Assembly: GCA_963281255.1 (NCBI GenBank)
Contig: OY725505.1
Coordinates: 2,790,001-2,854,000, forward strand
Source: Aphrocallistes beatrix
Lineage: Eukaryota > Porifera > Hexactinellida > Sceptrulophora > Aphrocallistidae
Reading direction: 5' to 3'
Length of the DNA stretch: 64,000 bases
The notes under the pieces are model-generated. The model was not told the origin of the DNA. It searched no databases and worked only from the letters and a program-made list of their open reading frames with translations. Shown here one piece after another: positions 28,701 to 40,116 of this stretch. A program made the position numbers and the translations under genes. Within the stretch, counting starts at the first letter, position 1. Each line of letters begins with the position of its first letter.

Positions 28701-31700
28701 GTATCCTGCGAGTTAGTATTTTCGCCGTACAACGAGTTCATATTAATATATGTTAACTGTAACACGTATTGATTTAGAGCAGTGATTCTCAAAGTGGGCC
28801 GTAGAGCCCCCCAGGGGGCGCTGAAAGGTTGTTGGGGGGCGCGATAATGTAAGGGGGCGCTAATGTGTTTTGTTAGCAAAACATCTACGATATTTGAACA
28901 TCAAAAAAATGTGTATTCCAGAATATTGATGGTCAATCTTTGAAACAAATTTCAACATTCACTGTAGTTGATAGAGCTAGAAAGTACAATAATCACACTG
29001 TCAATGGTTTCCCGTGACTAATTAATACAATAATTACACTGTTGATAGCTTACGGATCATGAGTAAGGGGAGGGGGCGGTGTCGACAGTAAAATCCTGAT
29101 TAGGGGGCGGTGTGCTAAATTAGTTTGAGAAACACTGATTTAGAGTAAAGCCTTACGAACAAAAGTTCCTAATATCCATAGTTGCATTTGAATACTTCTC
29201 TAAAATATACAATAGTATTTATTCCTAGATAAAGTGCTCCACAAATTGAGTCTTAATTCGATGAATTATTATCAAATTTCACAGAGCAAATCACGGAAAT
29301 TAATTCCCTTCTAACCCCAGATGCCCAACTGAAATGTTTTATTAGCGAAACTAGAAATCAAAATTCATTTTTGAGTTCTTTAAACTTCCTTGTTAATTAA
29401 GGTTAAGTGCACTAAACAGAAACCTCATATCAATTCTGCCGAAAGAAGTCCTTAGATTTATTGAGAATCAAATCACCTCTTCTCTACAATCTCAGTATTT
29501 CTGAGTAAAGCATAAATATGATCTAAGAGCCCTTATTTGTCCTTTCTGCGTTATTAGATCAGAGAATGGTAGTGTAGGAGTTGCGTACTAACCGAGTTCT
29601 CTGGAAATGTGCACACATTATGTTGCAGTAGTGATTCTGTGTTATTTTCTGTCTGGCCAAGGTTATTGGAAGAACAGCGGCGCCGAGATATCAGTGGAAG
29701 TAATGCTTCTGTTTAAAAAGCTACGATTGATAATCATGATGTGGATTTTAATCGTTCTAGTTGGTGGGTTAAATATGATACTTACATTACAGCTTTGCAA
29801 AATTTAATGTTAACTTAAAGCAACGTCTACGTGCGTTGTATTGTTTTTAGAACTATGCGTCCACCTAAATCGGATGCCTTTTTGCATAATTCTACAATGA
29901 TTAACATTTCAAGAAGAATTTTGTGTTAGACTTCTATACATTTGAAAACCCTAGGAGAACAGTTGAACTAGCATTCTTCAAATAGCATGAAATATACAAA
30001 TCACATTTTCAGTCCAATCTACGGAAGGTCAACAAGTTTGGGAACTGTTATTCCATGTTTATTTGTTAAATCCGATGTCCTATGCTCCTCAGGAGTTAAA
30101 CAGTTCCTAAGATGAGAGGAGAAGCCTGCTTTATTCCTATTAACATACCGTATATACTCGAATACTCTCACCCCCCCAATAAGGTGCTAACTTTGAACGT
30201 TTTATTGTACATTATTTCCTCCTATCATTTATACATTCATTCGTGCGGTCATATTCATTGAAAGTCTCACAACAAGTATTAATTAATTATCACAGTTGAT
30301 AAATGGGGCTAAAATTACTAATCACCCCGGCTATTAAGATATACGAAATGTTTCACTATCACTGTGAATTTGAAATATCATACTCGATCGTGGTACGATG
30401 AAATACAATTTATGTCGAAACAATATTTATTCATATTAAACTTTCTAAGTGTGAAATTTAAATCTACCTCATTCATAAATGCTAATTGTTACCATACAAT
30501 GTGATTCCACCGGGTACTATTACACCATACATGCCAATAGTGAATCTATAATAGGAGCTGCACTAAATCATTCCTTACTCACCAATCATCAATTATGCAA
30601 GTTGGTATAATTTTCGTTCTATTGTTACTTTTGTTACTAAACACGATAGTCAGCTTTATTCTGAACCTAAATGATACGAATCACAGCTCATCCTAAAATA
30701 TATCTACGAAGAATTATGAAATTAGCATTAATGAATATATTTACGTATAAATGTACGCATAAATTACATACGTTGATATATGGATATTTTCAATCTTGGT
30801 TTACCTGAAATTGTTATTATCCATTGGAAATGCACTGTATTACAATATTATCAAAGTCAGACGCTACCCTTCATTATCAGTATTGATAGCAGACCATAGT
30901 ACATCTTACAAATATTCTTATAAATGGAATATACATTCCAAAGTCTGACCTGGTAGTTGGGGTCCGTTGGTATTTGTTGCTGTATGAAAGAATCTGGGTT
31001 AGGAAATATACAAAAGTCGGCCAAGGCAATTTCAGCGCCAAAAGCTAACGAGGCTAGCATCCACCAAACAGCGAAGCAGATCGTGATGATGAACAGGAAT
31101 ACGAACCCAGTGCAGCTTGTCAGGGGCTTGATGGCGTATATGATGGAGGAGATGAAGACGAGTGCTGTGATACAGAAGAGGAACATTGTCCCTATCAATC
31201 TAGTGGGAGGGAGAGTGAATTATGATAATTTATTCAAACCTGATATGATCGAAGTCAGGTTTTTTAACCCGATTCGGACTGTGGATTTTGCTAACTCATT
31301 TCCGGTTAAGTCATTTTGGGCGGGGAAACCCTAAAAGTATAGGGTATATTCTATAAATAGAATTGACCCCTAGGCAAAATCGGGATTTATTAATAGGGAA
31401 AGTCATACAAATTCGGGGTATTTACTATAAATAGAAAAAAGCCCAAGCCATCCGGGGATTTATTAACAAGGTTCTACTGTATTAATAAAACAATGTTTAC
31501 AGAGGCCTAGCGATTAAAAAAACGATGGACAGAAAAACTGTACTCAAATTTCTTTAGAACGAATTACTACTTACAGTAGAACTCGGTTAGTACGTACCCC
31601 TCCGGGAAGCGGAAAAAAATACGTACTAACCGAGTTGATATTGCATAGGAATCTATATAATAAATGAATCCTGGTTCAGAGAAATGAGTACGTACTAAGC

Positions 31701-33314
31701 CGAAGTACGTTGTATCCCGAGTACGTACTAACCGAGTTCTACTGTATATCTTTTCTTAAAATTTTAATTTTCTAGCCCTGCCTACGGTTCCTTACCTATA
31801 CTTGACACCTTCCTCCATACGTTGGTTGAGATCTCCCAGTGAGACCTGATTTAGTCTGTCTAACAGCTGCATAATATCTTGAACTATCTGATCTGTGATG
31901 TTTTGGTAGTTAGTTACTTCCTGTTTGTATCTATCTAAATCGGTCGTGTTTGGAGGTAGAGAGTCCATTTCCGTTGCGATATCAGACAATACGTTTTCAA
32001 GACCATCTACGTCTACACTATCAACATCTATAGAAAGATATAACTCTATAATTATTGCAGAGCTAACTGTCTACAGTGTAATAGACCCACTCTTTGATAC
32101 CTACATGTAAATTTTCATAGCCTTATGTCAGTTCCTCAACCAATTCGGACAAGCAAACAAACAAAAAATCCTAGCGTTTGAATACAGTCGACTCCGCTTA
32201 ATAGGGTCACATCGGTCAATGAATATTTTGCCCTGATTAAGCGGAGAATCCTATTAACCGAAAATATTTTGTCTTAGCTACTATGTGTGAGAGCTATTCA
32301 GGTCCTGCCAAAAGTGGCCCGATTAAGCGGAGTCGACTGTTTTAAAATACATACGTAATACGTGTTGGACCAAAGCCATATTGAGTAACTTAGCCCAAAG
32401 AGTTTGATTATAGAAAGTTTAGTTCCGAAAGTCCTGAAATTTTCACAATCAAATTGCTCATATCATCCTCAAGTGACTTGACTATTAATATAATCATATT
32501 AAACATAATTTCGCTCAATACTTTCATGCTATCTCGAAAGTTCAGGAACCATCAATGGTTTATTATACCAAGACTTGTGCTAAATGTTAAATATTCAGAA
32601 CTGCTTTTGCCTTATCTTTCCATTTGAATCATTAATTTAATGCTCCAGTTTTCAACCTTTTTGGGCTGTGGATCCCCTATAAAAATCTTCCTATATTCTG
32701 TGGACCCTCTCCTATTAACCGTAACACAAAACTTCGAATCATGTGGACCCCCTGATATCTTCTGTGGACCACTAAGGGGTCCATGAACCCCAGGTTGGGA
32801 ACCACTGCTTAATGCATGCTTTGAAAAACTTCTGTGACTCACCATCTCCTAAGTTTGTTATGAGTCTTTCAGTTGACTTGAAAACATTCACGAAGTTGAC
32901 CAAGTTGCTATTTTGTGTGACGTCACTCCACATACCAACCGCACAAGTTACCAAACCAAGGAAAGCTACGATCCCGAATAAGGCCAGGCAGAAATTGGGT
33001 TTCCTGCTCCACCTCTCCCAACCACTCTTCCTACTCTTGTGCACTAGCCTACACAGACAGCAGGAGTAGAAGAGACAGTGTACCATGAGGAACAGGAACA
33101 GGAGGATGAGACACGCACTCCAAAACGCTACACCCTCAATGTATTCTCGCGTGTATGAAAAGTTACTAGACACCCTATCGAACAAGTGGTTTAAATGTGG
33201 CAGCTGGTGGAGACCGCTTGCTAGCTTGGTGGTGTTGTATATATCAGAGAATGAACAACTACACTCTGGCTGTCCATTTTGCTCACTTCCAGGGATGTAA
33301 CAGTTCACCGCCAT
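25767..33314 (-). CDS. Tweety-homologue (TTYH) membrane protein, six exons
   Basis: Exons in order on the - strand: 33314-32843, 32027-31796, 31199-30950, 28179-27813, 27502-27264 and 26015-25767, together 1809 nt (602 aa plus TGA). All donors are GT and acceptors AG, and phases 1, 2, 0, 1, 0 agree at every junction. The N-terminus has LHQLPH, the family's conserved motif ahead of the first helix. Predicted membrane helices are at about 62-86, 108-129, 240-256, 264-288 and 421-440 (five, as in TTYH proteins). After helix 4 comes ALADFC. Exon 4 opens with YLLYCHGCSNP and has GCNEGLMQF before helix 5, both matching family positions. The tail, about 160 residues, is acidic. TTYH proteins were described as volume- or Ca-regulated anion channels, a role that is debated. 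Introns carry many MITEs. The start ATG at 33312-33314 is the first in frame. Confidence 0.93.
26084..26300 (+). mobile_element. MITE, family F (tweety intron 5)
   Basis: 217 bp, ends CATACATACCAACCTGAGTC and GGGACAGTTGGCAAGTATG. Confidence 0.75.
26676..27182 (+). mobile_element. E500 element (tweety intron 5)
   Basis: About 500 bp starting TCTGTAACGAATTGATTGAA beside a TATATA run. The 3' part has AGGCGCCCAAAGGGCGCCT, GGCGGACACAAAGTGTCCGC and CAAGCGAAGCGGCGCTTG as successive hairpins. Inverted relative of 15752-16252. The open frame across it (26944-27240) is not a gene. Confidence 0.7.
27619..27758. mobile_element. GGCCGTTCAAA MITE (tweety intron 4)
   Basis: About 140 bp, ends AGGCCGTTCAAACATTACGT and ATGTAACATTTGAACGGCC. 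This type of terminus (GGCCGTTCAAA..TTACGTAACG) recurs in MITEs of many animals; superfamily left open. Confidence 0.75.
28497..28645 (-). mobile_element. MITE, family F, partial (tweety intron 3)
   Basis: CATGCATACCAGCCGTCCCG at one side, then ACATGAAATTTCCCCATTAT and TCTCGCGAAATTCA blocks of the family; the other terminus is lost. Confidence 0.65.
28780..29137. mobile_element. hAT-like MITE with 8-bp target duplication (tweety intron 3)
   Basis: 358 bp, ends CAGTGATTCTCAAAGTGGG and TTAGTTTGAGAAACACTG, flanked by ATTTAGAG on both sides. GGGGGCG-rich arms near each end. Confidence 0.88.
31266..31388 (+). mobile_element. TATA-core MITE, type B (tweety intron 2)
   Basis: Starts AACCCGATTCGGACTGTGG, ends GCAAAATCGGGATTT, core GGTATATTCTATAAATAGAA. 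A second half-copy (GGTATTTACTATAAATAG ... CCGGGGATTTAT) follows directly to about 31465. Confidence 0.72.
31574..31744. mobile_element. pogo/Tigger-like MITE, family P3 (tweety intron 2)
   Basis: 171 bp, TA-flanked, ends CAGTAGAACTCGGTTAGTAC and GTACTAACCGAGTTCTACTG. A lone related end (GTACTAACCGAGTTCT) occurs at 29587. Confidence 0.85.
32185..32339. mobile_element. pogo/Tigger-like MITE, family P1 (tweety intron 1)
   Basis: 155 bp, ends CAGTCGACTCCGCTTAATAG and GATTAAGCGGAGTCGACTG, TA at the left. It belongs to the subfamily with TCGGTCA and CCGGTCCTGCCAAAAG inside. Confidence 0.85.
32646..32807. mobile_element. hAT-like MITE (tweety intron 1)
   Basis: 162 bp, ends CAGTTTTCAACCTTTTTGGG and CCCCAGGTTGGGAACCACTG. 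Its 3' end lies 36 bp beyond the exon-1 donor. Close relative of 39954-40116. Flanking TTTAATGC/CTTAATGC suggest an 8-bp duplication offset by 2 bp. Confidence 0.75.
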
Positions 33315-33859
33315 TGATATAATAATAACAATAGTAATAATATCCTGATTTGAATTGAATTGCTATAAGCCTAGCTAGAACTAGATGTACTCATATTACT
33401 TTCTAGGCTGAACTGATGGTTTTATTGTCTTCATCTCTGTAGCTGTAACAATAACTTGATTAGTTAGAACGTGGTTAGTTAGTGTAAGTTATGGTCAATT
33501 TTCCAAATATATTTTTACGATAGACGAGGGTTTATTTATTTTAGTGAACTGCTTATCATAGTGGTTAGTTAGTTCATCTTAATTGAGAAATGTATTATTT
33601 ACTCCATTGATATAATTAAATTGGATTACAATACATTTCTAATGGTAATGAAACAACAGTCAATCCCTATACAATATATCGCTGAGATCTCAGGCTTCCA
33701 ACATATGTCGCATATTCCAACATATTCTAACTTCTAACATATGTCAGTTAAGTAATGCAAAGTCGTTAGCATAGAGGTTGAATGGAACTAAGGTGTTGAA
33801 TTAGAATGAATATGTTGACCTGATCCATTGTCAATTTGTCATGAACTTTCCTTTTTGAT

Positions 33860-34040
33860 GGCATACCTAATTTACGGGACGGGACCATCCCGGAAAATCT
33901 AGGTACCTAATTTACGGGACGGGACAGAAAGGGTGCCTAATTTACGGGCCTGACGAGTTAAGATGCCTGATTTACGGGATGGGACGAGTTAAGATGCCTA
34001 ATTTATGGGACGGGACGGGTTAAGATACCTAATTAAAAGG
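33860..34040 (+). repeat. Degenerate 30-bp tandem repeat
   Basis: Six imperfect units containing (T/A)(G/A)CCTAATTTACGGGACGGG, spaced 27-40 bp apart. Confidence 0.75.
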
Positions 34041-34492
34041 CTAAAAGGCCCAGGGAGGAGTGTCGGAAGATCCTGAAAATGTTAGGCAGCTCATCCCCTA
34101 TCAATAACAGAAGACAGAACTCAAATTGTTCTGATAATGCATCCAAACGTTCGCTAACCACAGGGGGCCTGCTAATTAGAACCTACAATGAGTGCTTATA
34201 CTGAGGTTATGTACCGCACATTCACATGGCTGTGTACTGCGTGTTGGTGAATAGTACTTAGGACGTATATGCTCATCCTGGGGCGAATTTAGAAATTAGT
34301 AGTAATAAAGTAGTTGATAATTCATGATTGAGGATTATTAAAAAATTTGGATTGCGAACGTAAAACTTTGATGCGGAAAAGGTTGGTCTTCTGACATAAT
34401 TTGAATTTTGATTTTCTCAGAATGGTTTTCTCGGATTATGACTAAGTAGGGATGTTACTTTTTTGAGGGATTATCACACTTCATTAATGGTC

Positions 34493-34588
34493 TGTCACGA
34501 AGTAACTTGCCCCCCTCACCCCCCCGAAGTAAAGTGTCCCCTGGGGGACACTTTACTTCGGGGGTGCAAGTTATTTCGTTTCGTGACA
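34493..34588. repeat. 96-bp hairpin element
   Basis: TGTCACGAA at one end and TTCGTGACA at the other, converging on a perfect centre: GAAGTAAAGTGTCCCC, TG, then its complement. No interior apart from this. Likely a minimal MITE. Confidence 0.8.
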
Positions 34589-34735
34589 GGTGTCCTGGAT
34601 TTATCTGGCCAGACCAGTCAGGGCAGTCTAATTGGTCCCAGGTATCCTCAGGTTTGGTGCGTACTCCGCAAGTATTACATGTAATAACTAACTTTAATTT
34701 ATGTAATCTAGCTCGACAAACTCATAATCCTGATA

Positions 34736-35575
34736 CTACATTATCTCAATTCCTCTCTCAGAGATTTGGAAATAAGTTTCTGTCTTTTTCAACTGATTCT
34801 CATTACTCACGCGAATAGAAGCCAAGCTACTTTTGGCTTGTTTCTCCAGAAGGACTCGGCACTGGAAGAATTGCTCCCAGACTTTGTTTTTGAAGAAGAG
34901 TCGTTTCACTCCCAGACCATCTCCACTAGCGTAGTACACTAGGCCTAATGTGACTAGCGACAAGTTTGTATTACAAACCAATCTCTGTAGAATGGTTACG
35001 AATCGATTAACCAAGTGTGTCTCTGTGAGGGACTTCTCCGTTAGGCTAGCATCTTTCCATAAGTATTGAGACACACCGTCTATCACCACGAGAGCTATTT
35101 CCGGGAGGCCAATGGTGAGATCTAACAGGCCGAGGAGATTGGTATTCAACTCAAACACACTCGTTATTTTATATATCCACAGTCTGGATAGGCACATCTC
35201 CTTGATTCGTAGCACATGCAAGGGCATCACATCTGTGTAGTCTGAGATGTAAGGTTGATTTGATGCGAGGATTGTGTAAATCCGGACTTCCAGAAGTTTC
35301 GCGAATGGGATGATCGGGAAATTGAGCTCACAGTCGAAGAGAACGACACCAACTCCTTGCCCGCTGAGCGTATATTCCTCGAATTTCCGAGGAAGCAATG
35401 CCCATATAAGGAGTCCATTCATTAGTTGGGATTTAGTTGGGTGGTCTGTGCTAGTAATATCGAAGCTACGAATTGTGTGGAGCGATTCGGATGTTGAGAA
35501 GAGAGGGTAGTGGGAGAGATTGATTTTAGGATGTGATATCCGTGCGAAGAGATGATCTGCTGATTCACTGTTCAT
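34736..35575 (-). CDS. XRCC2: DNA-repair RAD51 paralogue XRCC2
   Basis: Intronless, 279 residues (human XRCC2 is 280), ATG at 35573-35575. Family landmarks along the protein: an N-terminal ESADHLFARI block like the human GTELLARL start; a Walker B strand ALVVID at 161-166; a conserved CLSRLWIY segment at 128-135; KVWEQFF...LLEKQ near 230-245; and an ending like the family's (I)SE.G(I/V)E. The Walker A position (about 41-49, TSTDHPTKS) keeps the Lys-Ser but has lost its glycines, so ATP binding is doubtful; published work on XRCC2 found Walker A dispensable. XRCC2 acts with RAD51B, RAD51C and RAD51D (BCDX2) in homologous recombination in the nucleus. Lack of introns could be ancestral loss or retroposition; no poly-A tract or target duplication is evident. 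Confidence 0.9.
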   Translation of the reverse strand: MNSESADHLFARISHPKINLSHYPLFSTSESLHTIRSFDITSTDHPTKSQLMNGLLIWALLPRKFEEYTLSGQGVGVVLFDCELNFPIIPFAKLLEVRIYTILASNQPYISDYTDVMPLHVLRIKEMCLSRLWIYKITSVFELNTNLLGLLDLTIGLPEIALVVIDGVSQYLWKDASLTEKSLTETHLVNRFVTILQRLVCNTNLSLVTLGLVYYASGDGLGVKRLFFKNKVWEQFFQCRVLLEKQAKSSLASIRVSNENQLKKTETYFQISERGIEIM

Positions 35576-36289
35576 GCCAAAGTCAGATGGACTAGCAAAG
35601 ATGTATGTGGATCTGGTACGTTATAGCTAGACTCTTAGAGTAATACGTATGTCTTTATTCATTTATTTGTATGTAAGTCATAATCAGGGATGCATTCCTA
35701 CAAATTGTGTCACTTATGTAGACGGTTGTACTACTCATTTGGCACCTGGGTTTTCAAAAACGTGGGAGTCGCCATATTATATTTTGTGGAGTTTGTGGAC
35801 TCTCTTATATCATTAAAATATTATCAAAATATAGGATTGGATGGAATGTACGTATTAATGCGTCATGTTAGTAAGTAAAAAATATATAACTCATAGATTC
35901 GTAAATATTCTTTTTGGATATTTAATAGCGGCGCCTTTGCGTTCCCTCTAGATTATAAAGTGAGTGAACGGCATCCCCCCTCCCCTCCTGTTCCCCTACA
36001 CCCCTGGTCATAAGGTCCCACCAAATCCAGGTGAATCTAGTCCCACCAACCTTTTACTCAACCACAAATATTATAATGAGTATCGTATAAGTCAGAGTAT
36101 TCTATTTTCAACGCGAAATTCTGCGTTGCGCGGCTTGTGGACACTGTTTGTCTAAGCTAACTTATCATCCTACACCAATGTTACCATATCATGAACAAAG
36201 TTCATAGATTTGATCATTTTCATGAACTTTTGAGCTTTGTGACATTAATATGGAACGAACTTTTTACTTTTGCATGGACATGACAAAAT

Positions 36290-36475
36290 ACTTCTTTGAT
36301 TTGACATGAACATTTGAGTTTTGGCAAGAACTTGACAAAATCCATGTAATGCTGTATGGCAAGAACTTGGCATGAACATTTAATGCTGTATGGCAAGAAC
36401 TTGGCATGAACATTTAATGCTGTATGGCAAGAACTTGGCATGAACATTTGAAGGTATGTGGCATGAACATACTAA
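36290..36475 (+). repeat. 34-bp tandem repeat
   Basis: Three exact-period units starting at 36348, 36382 and 36416, containing GGCAAGAACTTGGCATGAAC, with degenerate half-units on both sides (GACATGAACATTTGAG). Confidence 0.85.
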
Positions 36476-36537
36476 ACAGTCCATCTGGCAACACTGTCCT
36501 ACACCAATCTCTTCTATCACGCTTCTGCTACTCCCAT

Positions 36538-36750
36538 TCATGCATGCCAACTTGAGCCATGATAAAGCGGCATGCGGAAATGAACCTCAGGGGACATGGC
36601 GGGACGCAATAGAAAAGTATTATACATGTAATAAAAAATCGGGACGTAATGAGAAAATTTCATGTAAGAACGGGACACTCGTGAAAATAGCTCAATAAAG
36701 AGTGAAAAAAGGCCAGTCATCCAACCAAAAACGGGACGATTGACATGTTT
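36538..36750 (+). mobile_element. MITE, family F
   Basis: Starts CATGCATGCCAACTTGAGCC, ends GGGACGATTGACATG. Confidence 0.7.
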
Positions 36751-37445
36751 GTACTCTGCAGAATTTATTATTTTATATAATTCGAAGACTGCCGTCTATT
36801 TTAAGATGAATATTTTAAAGATTTCAGAGATGTAAATTAAGCCTATTTTTTCATAATTTCGCCATACTTTGACCTAAAAAAATCCATTCATTTCAGAAGT
36901 TGGCCACTATACGTAGTATAGTCGGCAAACTTAGTCAATGTTGATTTGTAACGATCCTTAGGCATCGGCATTCTTCATTTTTAATTATAAAACACAATCT
37001 TTCAATTTTCTCCGAAATACTATTTTCAAATCTGCGCCCTCGAATCCCTCCACAAGTCTCTGACTACTGACTTGTTTTCGGAGAAAAAAAGCCCACATTA
37101 CAGAATCCAAACTGTAATGTGGCCTAGCTTAGAGATAATTTTATAATAATATATTCTACTGATTGTACTGTATGGCCAAAATGGATGTTTGGTGGCCACA
37201 ATTAATTCAGATCAAAGATTTCATGCGGTCCTAAACCTAAAGCCACCAGGTGCAGATCTCTCCTCTAATTGAATCGTTGAAAGCTAGTCTAAAACACACA
37301 AAATTTTTTCCATTGGAACCTACATACCAGAAGTGAAAATTGCACATCATTTATTAATTGAAAAGTGTTTAAAAATACTTAAATTAGGAAAAGCTAGATC
37401 CTTCCTATGATTGGATTTATCTGATCGATCTTATCCGTTGTTTTA

Positions 37446-37804
37446 CATACCGTATTGCTTCGAATAAGCGCCCGGGCGCTTATTTATTTCGTGCACCCTT
37501 TAGACCCGGCGCTTATTCAAGCCCCGGCGCTTATTTTTTCATTCGCTATTTAGACCCGGCGCTCTTTTTTTTGTTTACTACATTGACTGGCACTTTTACT
37601 TTTGCCACAACTGAGAATGTTAGTTCTATTAAAAAAGGATAATGTAATGTTTCAAAAAGCACTTGTATCTATGCCACTACTGAGAATACTAGTTTGATAT
37701 GATGTTCAGAGAACTAAAATACCCGCGTCCGACGCTTATTCGAGCCCCGGCGCTTATTTATTTCGCTCACCCTTTAGACCCGGCGCTTATTCAGGGAAAT
37801 ACGG
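37446..37804. mobile_element. MITE with AATAAGCGCC arms
   Basis: About 359 bp, ends TACCGTATTGCTTCGAATAA and CTTATTCAGGGAAATACGGTA. Both arms hold repeated CCCGGCGCTTATT and CACCCTTTAGACCCGGCGCT blocks; the centre is AT-rich. Superfamily not assigned. Confidence 0.7.
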
Positions 37805-39953
37805 TAATTAATATAATTGGTTTGGTTCTTATTCTATGACATCGTTGCTATTGGTAAGATGTGTTTTAAGGACGCCCCTGAGATAAGTCCAAAATAACTA
37901 ATAACTAAAACCTACTCATATACACCAACACTCCCAACTTTATTTAGCACACACAATATAACAATAATAATTCGGTAATGTCTTACGACAACAGCCATGT
38001 TAAATAGCTTAGCGTAATTGCTAGTGCAAATTTATAATTTTATTAATCTTATTAAGCCTAAAGTTTGTGACATGTGAAGAGGTCTGGTGAGTTTGCATAT
38101 GAAGACGTACTACATAGATGTGCAAATTGTATAGTTCTGAAACTTTTTTTATATTGTACAAATAATTGAAATATAATTTAATCAAGTTTCTGGGTTATCC
38201 AAAATCGATAGGTTCCAATTAGAATTTGATTGTATATATCCATATCTAGCTAACAATTCTTGTTTGAGAAAGATGCGAGTGCTACCGACCCTGAAAGTAT
38301 GAGCACTGATTAGTAGCGTCTTGAGCTCTGGGGTGCAAGTATATACTCTGGTAGTCGCATACCAGTACTCACATACCCTTGACGCTACCCTATACTCATG
38401 CATGGTTTCTGTTTAAACACGTTTCAAACATGTCATTTGATGTTGAAAATCCTTTTGCTACCAAATTCAAACGATTTAAGAAAGCCAGCTGACATTCGTC
38501 ACACTGCCATTCGGTTATATATTTAAACGCAACACATATTGAAGCAATTAATTCTCTTTATTGGAAGATAAACTTTAATCGATATCAAACTGATGGTCAT
38601 GTCTAGAATGGCTATGAGAACATACGCGAGCTTAAGATTTACAACCCAGCTCGCAAATTATTTATGATTGTCCACAGGTGCAGTCTCTACATTATAATAA
38701 CTATGCACTTAACATCCATTATATTTTCCGTTGTGAATTTCTAGGTTGGCAGTGATAGTACTGAACATTTTTTGGTTGCTTTAGGTATTTCATCTGAAGT
38801 ATCGAATTAAACGCTTCCCTTTCCAACCAATCTAATAGTGGATTCACGTCAAAATTGTGTCTAGCAATCTGCCTTACTATATGGGTCATTTTGTAATTAG
38901 ATCTATTTGATATTATTGAATTTTTTACGTTATTCGGGACTGTAAGCAGTTTTGGGTAAACAAATCATATTACCCAATAGTTTGGGTAAACATTTGGGTT
39001 TAAGAGTGGGAAATTATATTAAACTCTGTCCATACTCACACTGCCATTTTGAAAGTTTGCTATTTGAGTGGTGTGAGTTAGAATTTTTTTACTTGATTCT
39101 TTGAAACTTCTTAACTGGAAATTTTAAACTTCTTTTCCACAGATACATACGTTTAAGATTTTTTAAATTATTTTTTACTGGACCGCTTGTAAATGCCTTT
39201 TGTTGTGTGAACAAATTAGTGCTAATTATCAAAAGATTGAGCAAAATGTTACCATTTGCACTACTTCCCAATACCTTCATCAACATGCTGTAACATGACC
39301 TTATTCTGTATTATTCCAGGTGAACTAGAAATACAGATATTCAATTTCAACCAATGCATCTGCTTTCTATATTAATATTATGTAACGACACGTGTAGAGA
39401 AGTTGGATTATAGAGTTCGGTGATTTGTGTACCTCTGATTTAAGAGTTCCTTCCTAGGTTGGCAGTATATCCATTTTGAAAGGATTTAAGTTGAGAGTTC
39501 ATGCATTCCTGCTATATCGAAATTCTGTTTAGAATAATTAAAACTGATTTCATTTGTGTCTAGATATTCCTGGACCTGAGTTCGACTAACTGCGAGTGAA
39601 CGCACCGCATTTCATATGGTAGGTCTAGTAAATATGGAATTACATATAGCACAATTGTAATAAAACATATTTCCAATCGGATCCGTTATAATATTATTCT
39701 ATATTGAATTTTTTCGTTAATCCATTTCCATGTCTCGCTCGATGAAAGAATGAATTAGGAAAACTGTATTTAAAATTATACAAACGTGTCTATCATATAT
39801 ACTATAGTAGTAATCAATGGGATGCCTTCCCAAATGGAAAAAACTTTTCCAAAATTAATTTTAAAAAAAATTATATTACAGGTAAACCTCGATATACTGC
39901 AACTACGAAATATGGCACCAACCCATTCTCCCGATTGGCAATCCTATGTAAAT

Positions 39954-40116
39954 CAGCGATTTTCAACCTTTTTTTGATCCTTGGCCTCCTATAACAATAT
40001 TCCTATATTCTGTGGACCCCTCCCATTAACCGTAATACAGATTTCGAACCATGTGGACCCCTGATATCTTCCGTGGACCACTAAGGGGTCCATGGACCCC
40101 AGGTTGGGAACCACTG
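39954..40116. mobile_element. hAT-like MITE with 8-bp target duplication
   Basis: 163 bp, ends CAGCGATTTTCAACC and GGTTGGGAACCACTG, flanked by ATGTAAAT and ATGTGAAT (one mismatch). Confidence 0.85.

Larger units (their letters stand above)
33315..34735. other. Spacer between tweety and XRCC2
   Basis: Both genes run on the - strand. It contains a degenerate tandem array (33860-34040) and a perfect hairpin (34493-34588). The ORF at 34463-34684 only reads through the hairpin. Nothing else recognised. Confidence 0.6.
35576..39950. other. Gene-poor stretch with repeats
   Basis: No convincing exon. Holds a 34-bp tandem array (36290-36475), a family-F MITE (36538-36750) and an AATAAGCGCC element (37446-37804). 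At 39879 a truncated Tigger-like end (CAGGTAAACCTCGATATACT) is cut by the hAT element at 39954. ORFs here are short and compositionally random. Confidence 0.55.

Noticed and set aside
29607-29807. 66-codon ORF with hydrophobic start, antisense in tweety intron 3
   Set aside because: Starts beside a P3 MITE end, no homology recognised and no supporting splice sites.
32612-32845. Open frames spanning the 3' part of tweety exon 1 and the hAT element
   Set aside because: The frame runs past the GT donor at 32842 into the MITE; the splice to 32027 keeps phase, so the extension is intronic.
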